Shown one piece after another: positions 6,422 through 10,827 of a stretch of 10,827 bases of DNA (positions are counted from its first letter, which is position 1; each line of letters opens with the position of its first letter). This stretch comes from Oscillospiraceae bacterium. GTDB taxonomy: Bacteria > Bacillota > Clostridia > Oscillospirales > Oscillospiraceae. The notes under the pieces are model-generated. The model ran no database searches. It was not told where the DNA came from and saw only the letters and a list, made by a program, of their open reading frames with translations. Made by a program: the position numbers and the translations under genes. The stretch spans positions 1 to 10,827 of the forward strand of contig JAFQDY010000112.1 of assembly GCA_017399325.1 (NCBI GenBank). Reading direction: 5' to 3'.

Positions 6422-6510
6422 CACGCAATTTACTGATGGCGCTGATCATCAAGAATGGTACATACCATATCCGGCAGATAAAAGCCATATTGATTATTCC
6501 AAAAATGAAT
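6422..6510. other. Unassigned gap inside the RNA array
   Basis: About 90 bases between the U-rich end of unit U3 and the U4 promoter. They contain two short inverted repeats (ATGGTA/TACCAT near 6456-6470 and GATG/CATC near 6434-6450) but no promoter of the quality of its neighbours and no U-run. It may be a decayed unit or a spacer. A plus-strand frame open across 6258-6512 is rejected as a gene. Confidence 0.4.
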
Positions 6511-6585
6511 AAAAGAAAAACCACCAAAGCGCTCCAGAGGACTGGGAATCCAATACCCAGCGGTCTAAACAACCCTGATGGTTTT
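6511..6585 (-). ncRNA. Structured RNA module with terminator, unit U3
   Basis: AAAACCATCA (6585-6576) pairs over 10 bp with TGGTGGTTTT (6526-6517), including one U.G wobble valid only on the minus strand. UCUUUU follows (6516-6511). Inside is CTGGG/CCCAG. The stem plus U-rich tail is a good intrinsic terminator. Its own promoter would be poor (TTGGGG at 6620-6615, 17 nt, TGC-TAACCT at 6597-6592), so it may instead be the 3' domain of a transcript of about 185 nt that starts at U2. Confidence 0.5.
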
Positions 6586-6593
6586 ATCCGTAG

Positions 6594-6629
6594 GTTAGCA
6601 GACGGGGTTCAATTCCCCAAACGACTAAC
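6594..6629 (-). other. Hairpin between units U2 and U3
   Basis: GTTAG/CTAAC (6629-6625 with 6598-6594) encloses GGGG/CCCC (6618-6615 with 6607-6604) and a 7-nt loop. There is no U-run. It may be a middle domain of a U2-U3 transcript, or it may simply contain the weak U3 promoter. Confidence 0.4.
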
Positions 6630-6695
6630 AGTTCCCTTGATCCGGTAGGTGCAACGAATAACCTCCGTGGCCTTGCCGCAAAAATCAAGTTCACT
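6630..6695 (-). ncRNA. Structured RNA, unit U2
   Basis: A predicted domain of about 66 nt: AGT/ACT, a 3x3 internal loop, then CTTGATTT (6689-6682) with GGATCAAG (6643-6636), 8 bp including two U.G wobbles on the minus strand. Inside are an AGGT/ACCT hairpin and a GGC/GCC hairpin. It starts 7 nt after a -10 box, like the other units, but no U-run follows, so transcription probably continues into the hairpin at 6629-6594 and the terminator domain U3. Confidence 0.5.
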
Positions 6696-6701
6696 ACAAA
6701 C

Positions 6702-6730
6702 ACTCTATCGCAAAAGCGCGCCGTTGTCAA
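6702..6730 (-). promoter_or_regulatory. Promoter of unit U2
   Basis: On the minus strand, a perfect TTGACA (6730-6725), a 17-nt spacer and TAGAGT (6707-6702), a weaker -10. Expected start near 6695. Confidence 0.55.
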
Positions 6731-6755
6731 GGCGGAATATCAATTGAGCGAAATA

Positions 6756-6895
6756 GTTGGAATCCTCTACCGCCGTTTCGGCAAGCCGCCTAACGCCATT
6801 CTCGAGGATTCCAACATTTGCAAGGAAGCAAAGTCCACCCCGGCGGGGGAGTCACCGCTATCCGGCTCTCTTGCCACGCCCAAAGACTCTGCTTC
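6756..6895 (-). ncRNA. Structured RNA, unit U1, with a second stem-loop domain
   Basis: The first domain (6895-6825) is closed by GAAGCAGAGTC paired with GACTTTGCTTC over 11 bp with one G.U wobble, and holds CCCC/GGGG and GGC/GCC hairpins. No U-run follows. A second domain (6815-6756) is closed by a perfect 12-bp stem, GTTGGAATCCTC/GAGGATTCCAAC, over a 36-nt loop rich in GCC/GGC, and is followed by UAUUUCG, a poor U-run. The promoter at 6902-6931 is one of the best in the window, so transcription is likely, but the 3' end is uncertain and could lie anywhere down to 6511. Confidence 0.55.
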
Positions 6896-6901
6896 AAGAT
6901 C

Positions 6902-6931
6902 ATTATATCCAAAATCGCCGGGCAATGTCAA
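6902..6931 (-). promoter_or_regulatory. Promoter of unit U1
   Basis: On the minus strand, perfect TTGACA (6931-6926) and perfect TATAAT (6907-6902) with an 18-nt spacer. Expected start near 6895. Its -35 is only about 15 bp from the -35 of the divergent riboswitch promoter. Confidence 0.82.
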
Positions 6932-6946
6932 CGCATATTTTTCCAT

Positions 6947-6975
6947 TTGCAAAATTTACGCAAATGTGCTATACT
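6947..6975 (+). promoter_or_regulatory. Promoter of the cobalamin riboswitch-ECF operon
   Basis: TTGCAA (6947-6952), a 17-nt spacer ending in TGC (extended -10) and TATACT (6970-6975). The start near 6982 leaves a leader of about 250 nt that holds the riboswitch and terminator. Confidence 0.8.
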
Positions 6976-6984
6976 TGGACAAAA

Positions 6985-7180
6985 TACAATATCCAAACGA
7001 TTCTGATGAGATTGGAATGGGCATATCCCAGCGGTACCAAGCCGCCGTAGAATGACGAAAAAGCCGCAACTGCCATTGACGAAAGTCGAGAAGGCGGTCG
7101 CAAGATGGTGTCATGAGCCGGAATACAGCATCAGATGGAAAACGAAGGACTCTTGGGGATGTCTGTTCGTTGGTTTTTTG
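6985..7180 (+). ncRNA. Cobalamin (B12) riboswitch
   Basis: The leader holds the ordered landmarks of the cobalamin aptamer: GGAAT at 7013-7017, the GCGG-loop-CCGC element with CCAAG at 7031-7045 (equivalent of GGTGnnAAnCC), CCGCAACTG at 7064-7072, a GAC-GAAA-GTC hairpin, GAGAAGG near 7088-7094 (equivalent of GGGAAGG), and a B12-box-like AGCCGGAATACAGC at 7116-7129. A hairpin with AACGAA/TTCGTT stems follows at 7141-7171. The individual boxes deviate somewhat from consensus, so the exact class (adenosyl- or hydroxo/methylcobalamin) is not assigned. It precedes a terminator and an ECF transporter operon, as B12 riboswitches often do. Edges are approximate. Confidence 0.8.
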
Positions 7181-7187
7181 TGCGCTG

Positions 7188-7219
7188 AAAGTCCCCAAAC
7201 TGGGGACTTTTTTATTTTT
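7188..7219 (+). terminator. Riboswitch-controlled intrinsic terminator
   Basis: A perfect 9-bp stem, AAAGTCCCC (7188-7196) with GGGGACTTT (7202-7210), a 5-nt loop and a U-run follow the aptamer and end about 15 nt before the EcfT start codon. TTGGGGA at 7153-7159 can pair with TCCCCAA at 7192-7198, which would break the terminator: a candidate antiterminator. Expected logic: cobalamin bound favours termination. Confidence 0.88.
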
Positions 7220-7235
7220 GAAAGGAGGGATCGAT

Positions 7236-8111
7236 ATGGGTAAGGACGGCTTTTCCAAATGCCATCCGGCGGTGAATTTTTTGTTTTTTGTCGGGGCCAT
7301 CGTGTTTGGCGTTCTGTTTCAGCATCCGGCTTATTTGCTGGCGGGTCTGCTTTGCGCAGGCGCGTACTATCTTCTGCTCTGCGGCCAAAAAGCCTTGAAA
7401 AGTATGGCAATGATGCTGCCGCTGTTTCTGATCATTGCCGCCATCAATCCCCTTTTCAACACCCGGGGCGAACATATTTTGTTCCACCTTTTCGGCAGGC
7501 CTTACACCCAGGAAGCACTGGGATACGGCTTTGCGGTGGGCAGTATTCTGGTGATCACCCTGTTGTGGTTCGGCTGCTATAACCGCGTGATGACCGAGGA
7601 CAAATTCACCGCCCTGTTTGGCAATCTGATGCCGGCGCTTTCTTTGCTTTTGGTGATGGTTTTCAGGCTTATTCCGGCGCTTCTTTACAAGTCCAAACAA
7701 ATCACGGACGCCCGGCGTTGCATTGGAAAAAGCGGCGAAAATCTTACGTTTCGGCAGAAGATCTCCAGCGGTATGACCGTCCTTTTGGCCCTTGCCGGCT
7801 GGTCGCTGGAAAGCGGTATCCTCACCGCAGATTCCATGCGCTGCCGTGGCTACGGCACTGCCCGACGGACGAATTTTCAGGTCTACCGGCTGCATCTTTC
7901 CGATTGGGTCTTGCTGGCAGCGCTGGCTTTGACCGCTGCGGTTACTGTTTGCGGGGCGGCGGTCGGGGCGACAGAGGCCGCCTATGTGCCGGTCTTCACC
8001 GCTGCGCCGGTTTCGGTTTTTCTGCCTGTTTACTGCATTTTTCTGCTGATTCCCACGATCATTCACATTAAGGAGGTGGTTTTGTGCCGCATATTCATAT
8101 CCAAGATCTGA
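7236..8111 (+). CDS. ecfT: ECF transporter transmembrane component EcfT
   Basis: A 291-aa membrane protein with several hydrophobic segments (about residues 10-60, 65-85, 105-130, 140-155, 180-195 and a C-terminal pair at 225-285). The cytoplasmic coupling region carries the two Arg motifs expected in EcfT: A159-R160-R161 and M201-R-C-R204-G-Y-G. EcfT links the substrate-binding S component to the ATPases. The ATG at 7236 has AAAGGAGGG 6 nt upstream; longer in-frame starts would run into the terminator. It is the first gene of the operon and overlaps the ATPase gene by 28 bp. Confidence 0.92.
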   Translation: MGKDGFSKCHPAVNFLFFVGAIVFGVLFQHPAYLLAGLLCAGAYYLLLCGQKALKSMAMMLPLFLIIAAINPLFNTRGEHILFHLFGRPYTQEALGYGFAVGSILVITLLWFGCYNRVMTEDKFTALFGNLMPALSLLLVMVFRLIPALLYKSKQITDARRCIGKSGENLTFRQKISSGMTVLLALAGWSLESGILTADSMRCRGYGTARRTNFQVYRLHLSDWVLLAALALTAAVTVCGAAVGATEAAYVPVFTAAPVSVFLPVYCIFLLIPTIIHIKEVVLCRIFISKI

Positions 8112-9736
8112 CCTTTGCCTATCCCGGCGCAAATGCGCCTGCTTTGCAGGATATTAACTTAACCATCAAACAGGGCGAATATATTGCCATTTGCGGCAAA
8201 AGCGGCAGCGGTAAGACCACCCTTTTGCGCCATCTGAAATCGGTACTCACCCCCCACGGTGAGCGCACCGGTCAGATCCTGTTGGGGGATACCCCTTTGG
8301 CGCAAGTGCCGCCCATAGAACAAGCCTGCAAGATCGGTTATGTGATGCAAAATCCCGCCGAGCAGATCGTTACCGATAAAGTCTGGCACGAACTGGCGTT
8401 CGGTTTGGAGTCCGTCGGGTGCGACCGGGAAACCATGCGCAGCCGCGTTGGCGAAATGGCCTGCTATTTCGGTATTGGGGATTGGTTTCACAAAGATGTT
8501 GCCACCCTGTCCGGCGGTCAGCAGCAACTGCTGAATCTGGCATCCGTTATGGCAATGCAGCCGGATGTGCTGATTTTGGACGAACCCACCAGCCAGTTAG
8601 ACCCCTTGGCGGCATCGGATTTTCTGAATACCGTCAGAAAGATCAATCTGGAACTGGGCACAACCGTGATCATCACCGAGCATCGGCTGGAGGATATCTT
8701 GCCTGCCGTTGACCGGGTGGTGGTGATGGAGCGCGGCCGTATTATCGAAGAAGATCTGCCAAAAAACGCCGCCGGACATCTTTGGGAACGGCAAGATCCT
8801 ATGTTTGCGGCTATGCCCACTTCCGCCCAGGTGTTCTACCGCAGCAGCGGCAAGGGCGAGAGTCCTTTGACCGTGCGGGAAGGTCGCACTTGGCTGGAAA
8901 ACACCTTGCCCACGGCCTTGAAATGCACCCAACTTCCCAACTCCGAAACCGGTGAAAAAACACCTGCTGCCTTGCAGTTAAAAGACATTTGGTTCCGGTA
9001 TGAACGGAATTCTCAAGATGTTTTGCGGGGCGCGGAACTTGCAGTTTCCGGACGTACCATCCACGCCATCGTGGGCGGCAACGGCGCAGGAAAATCCACC
9101 CTCCTAAAAGCCGTTTGCGGCAGCGCAAGGCCCTATCGGGGAGCAGTTTCGATATTCGGCAAAAAAGTAAGTCATTACAAGGGAAATTCCCTGTTTGCAA
9201 ACTGCCTTGCCATGCTCCCCCAAGACCCCAAGAGTCTGTTTGTGAAAGACTCGGTTTCGGAAGACATGCAGGAAGTTTGTCAGGACGAAAACCGGCTGAA
9301 AGAAGTGGCCGTTTTATGCCAAATTGACGCGCTTCTGGACCGCCACCCTTATGATCTTTCCGGCGGTGAGCAGCAACGGGTCGCGCTGGCAAAAGTGCTG
9401 CTCACAGACCCCAAATTATTGCTTTTGGACGAACCCACCAAGGGTATGGATTGCTTCTTCAAAGAAGCCTTCGCGGAAATATTATGTAAACTAAAAGAAC
9501 AAGGCATCACGGTGGTCATCGTGTCCCACGATGTGGAATTTTGCGCCAAATACGCGGATTTTGTGAGTATGGTCTTTGACGGACAGGTATTGACCACCCA
9601 GACGCCCCGGCAATTCTTTGGCGGCAACAGTTTCTACACCACCGCCGCCAACCGGATGAGTCGGTCTTTCTTCCAAAATGCCGTTACGCCGGACGATGTG
9701 GTTGCCCTGTTCCGGGAAAATTCGGAGGGTATGTGA
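8084..9736 (+). CDS. ECF transporter ATPase, fused EcfA-EcfA'
   Basis: A 550-aa protein with two complete ABC ATPase domains in one chain. Domain 1: Walker A G38-K-S-G-S-G-K44-T, Q-loop MQNPAEQIV near residue 90, signature LSGGQ at 142-146, Walker B LILDEP with D166-E167, and an EHR switch His. Domain 2: Walker A G331-G-N-G-A-G-K337-S, signature LSGGE at 425-429, Walker B D449-E450, and an SHD switch His. A linker of about 50 residues joins them (about 240-290). All catalytic residues are present in both halves. It starts with GTG at 8084, with AAGGAGGTGG just upstream, inside the EcfT gene; its stop codon overlaps the start of the S-component gene (ATGTGATG). It energises uptake through EcfT and the S component. 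Confidence 0.93.
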   Translation: MPHIHIQDLTFAYPGANAPALQDINLTIKQGEYIAICGKSGSGKTTLLRHLKSVLTPHGERTGQILLGDTPLAQVPPIEQACKIGYVMQNPAEQIVTDKVWHELAFGLESVGCDRETMRSRVGEMACYFGIGDWFHKDVATLSGGQQQLLNLASVMAMQPDVLILDEPTSQLDPLAASDFLNTVRKINLELGTTVIITEHRLEDILPAVDRVVVMERGRIIEEDLPKNAAGHLWERQDPMFAAMPTSAQVFYRSSGKGESPLTVREGRTWLENTLPTALKCTQLPNSETGEKTPAALQLKDIWFRYERNSQDVLRGAELAVSGRTIHAIVGGNGAGKSTLLKAVCGSARPYRGAVSIFGKKVSHYKGNSLFANCLAMLPQDPKSLFVKDSVSEDMQEVCQDENRLKEVAVLCQIDALLDRHPYDLSGGEQQRVALAKVLLTDPKLLLLDEPTKGMDCFFKEAFAEILCKLKEQGITVVIVSHDVEFCAKYADFVSMVFDGQVLTTQTPRQFFGGNSFYTTAANRMSRSFFQNAVTPDDVVALFRENSEGM

Positions 9737-10431
9737 TGAAAAAATCCACGGTTTTTACCCTTTTGTCGGTTTTTGTGCTGATCCCCGGGGCTTTGTTTTT
9801 GGGGCGGTTCTTGCCGGGACGGGGGTTTTATCTCACCTCCACACTGGTGATCCTTTTCGTTCTTCTGCCCTTTTTTCTGGCATTTGAAGACCGCAGGCCT
9901 CAGGCAAGAGAACTGGTTCTGATCGCGGTTTTATGCGCCTTGGCGGTGGCTTCCCGGGCGGCTTTCGTGTGGCTTCCCCACTTTAAACCACTGTTTGGCG
10001 TGATCATTCTCTCGGGCATCGTCTGCGGCGCCCAGGGGGGATTTTTGGTGGGCGCGGTCAGCGCATTTGCCAGCAATTTTCTGTTTGGACAAGGCCCCTG
10101 GACACCTTGGCAGATGCTGGCCTACGGCATTTGCGGCCTTGTTGCAGGCGCTTGTTATCACAAAAAAGACCGTCTGCCCAAAGACCCTCTGAGCCTTGGT
10201 CTGTTCGGGTTCGTAGCGGTGTTGTTTACGGTGTGTCCGATCTTGGACACTTCCACAGTGCTGACTTCCTTGACAGTGTTTACGCCGGCTTCTGTCTTTG
10301 GCATTTACGCCGCCGCCATTCCCACCAATCTGATACAAGCCGGCTGTACGCTGGTTACACTTTTGGTTTTGAGTAAACCCTTGCTTTATAAATTGGCGCG
10401 AATTACACAAAAATATGGACTTTATCAATAA
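9736..10431 (+). CDS. ECF transporter S component, probably cobalamin-specific (CbrT-like)
   Basis: A 231-aa hydrophobic protein with about six membrane segments, the size and layout of an ECF substrate-binding subunit. Residues 98-127 (CGAQGGFLVGAVSA then FGQGPWTPWQM) form the conserved small-residue and aromatic stretch of a subgroup of S components predicted to carry cobalamin. Substrate assignment rests mainly on the B12 riboswitch in the operon leader. The ATG at 9736 is preferred over GTG at 9733 because GGAGGG lies 6-7 nt upstream and the ATG overlaps the ATPase stop (TGATG). It is the last gene of the operon; no clear terminator is seen before the next promoter. Confidence 0.83.
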   Translation: MKKSTVFTLLSVFVLIPGALFLGRFLPGRGFYLTSTLVILFVLLPFFLAFEDRRPQARELVLIAVLCALAVASRAAFVWLPHFKPLFGVIILSGIVCGAQGGFLVGAVSAFASNFLFGQGPWTPWQMLAYGICGLVAGACYHKKDRLPKDPLSLGLFGFVAVLFTVCPILDTSTVLTSLTVFTPASVFGIYAAAIPTNLIQAGCTLVTLLVLSKPLLYKLARITQKYGLYQ

Positions 10432-10440
10432 AAGCGCCTA

Positions 10441-10469
10441 TTGCGATATAAAAAATTATGTGTTACAAT
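10441..10469 (+). promoter_or_regulatory. Promoter of the SDR dehydrogenase gene
   Basis: TTGCGA (10441-10446), a 17-nt A/T-rich spacer ending in TGT (extended -10) and TACAAT (10464-10469). Expected start near 10476, giving a leader of about 37 nt with AGGAGG before the ATG at 10513. Confidence 0.72.
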
Positions 10470-10512
10470 GTGGGTATCTTGAACCTGAAAAGGAACTCTA
10501 GGAGGTAAAATT

Positions 10513-10827
10513 ATGATCGATCTTCCCTTAAACATTGATTTTTCCGGCAAAGTAGCCGTTGTTACCGGCGCAGGCGGTCTGATCTGCGGTGCAATGGCCC
10601 GGGCATTTGCCCAAAGCGGCGCTAAGGTTGCCGCGCTGGACTTGAACGAAGAAGCCGTTAAGAAACTGGCCGACGAACTGAAGGCAGAAGGCTTTATCTG
10701 TGAAGGCTACAAGGCCAACGTTTTGGAGCCGGAATCTCTGGAAGCCGTTCATCAGGCTGTTTTGAAAGATTTGGGTCCCTGTGATATTCTGGTCAACGGC
10801 GCCGGCGGCAACAATCCCCGGGCTACC
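10513..10827 (+). CDS. SDR-family dehydrogenase, probably D-mannonate oxidoreductase (5' part)
   Basis: The first 105 codons of a short-chain dehydrogenase; the gene runs off the right edge. The Rossmann motif is T18-G-A-G-G-L-I-C-G26, and D43 at the end of the second beta strand favours NAD(H). N95-G-A-G-G-N corresponds to the NNAG motif. The GGLICGAMA and GAGGNNPRAT segments resemble the SDR-type D-mannonate (fructuronate) oxidoreductases of glucuronate catabolism. This is a resemblance from partial sequence; other sugar-acid dehydrogenases of the family are possible. The start has AGGAGG 7-8 nt upstream and its own promoter. Confidence 0.8.
   Translation, partial: MIDLPLNIDFSGKVAVVTGAGGLICGAMARAFAQSGAKVAALDLNEEAVKKLADELKAEGFICEGYKANVLEPESLEAVHQAVLKDLGPCDILVNGAGGNNPRAT

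Noticed and set aside
6039..6424. Two overlapping minus-strand open frames of 86 and 70 codons
   Set aside because: They lie in different frames, contain promoters and terminator hairpins inside, and lack ribosome binding sites. They are by-products of the RNA array.
6258..6512. Plus-strand open frame of 84 codons (MNILPATLAGVKEE...)
   Set aside because: It has no ribosome binding site, runs against the promoters and U-runs of the RNA units it covers, and shows no recognisable domain.
6604..6618. GGGGTTCAATTCCCC looks like a tRNA T-arm on the plus strand
   Set aside because: The fifth T-stem pair fails (C/A), and no matching acceptor, D or anticodon arms are found at the right distances. 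It is better explained as the inner part of the minus-strand hairpin 6594-6629.
5797..6895. tmRNA, RNase P RNA, SRP RNA, CRISPR array or integron attC array
   Set aside because: None of the hallmark sequences of the housekeeping RNAs are seen. Units share no direct repeat, so it is not CRISPR. The stems lack a common attC core GTTRRRY and the units have promoters and U-runs.
7212..8132. 306-codon minus-strand frame opposite EcfT
   Set aside because: Shadow of EcfT; very polar Gln/His/Arg-rich composition and no domain, while the plus strand gives a coherent membrane protein.

Overview
The window looks like a chromosomal segment of an anaerobic, gut-type member of the Bacillota (Clostridia, probably the Oscillospirales/Ruminococcaceae area). 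The grounds are strong AGGAGG ribosome binding sites, a Re-type citrate synthase instead of the usual Si-type enzyme, a group II ECF vitamin transporter behind a cobalamin riboswitch, and moderately GC-rich coding sequence with AT-rich regulatory gaps. No ribosomal or marker gene is present, so the placement is an inference.

Layout. (1) 25-81: terminator of the first operon and a probable promoter for a gene lying off the left edge. (2) 89-5161, minus strand: a four-gene operon read from right to left, Re-citrate synthase, GntR/FCD regulator, aconitase, isocitrate dehydrogenase. It makes 2-oxoglutarate (for glutamate) from oxaloacetate and acetyl-CoA. It has one consensus promoter (5219-5246) with a GntR-like palindrome over the start site. 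(3) 5332-5754, minus: a small unknown protein with its own terminator. (4) 5797-6895, minus: about 1.1 kb without a convincing protein gene, but with a tandem series of seven or eight short transcription units. Most have a near-consensus sigma-A promoter (TTGA-17/18-TATAAT type), then an RNA of about 45-77 nt whose first base starts a terminal stem pairing with its 3' end, usually followed by a U-run. The stems contain G.U wobbles only when read as minus-strand RNA. This is the most unusual part of the window. (5) 6947-7219, plus: promoter, cobalamin riboswitch and intrinsic terminator. (6) 7236-10431, plus: EcfT, a fused double EcfA ATPase and an S component, overlapping or abutting, forming a probable vitamin B12 uptake system. 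(7) 10441-10827, plus: promoter and the first 105 codons of an SDR dehydrogenase resembling D-mannonate oxidoreductases.

How the parts work together. The minus-strand operon is a complete oxidative branch to 2-oxoglutarate with an embedded regulator that probably controls its own operon. The plus-strand ECF operon should be switched off when cobalamin is plentiful, by riboswitch-controlled termination at 7188-7213. The small-RNA array lies between the two and is divergent from the riboswitch promoter; its function cannot be read from the sequence.
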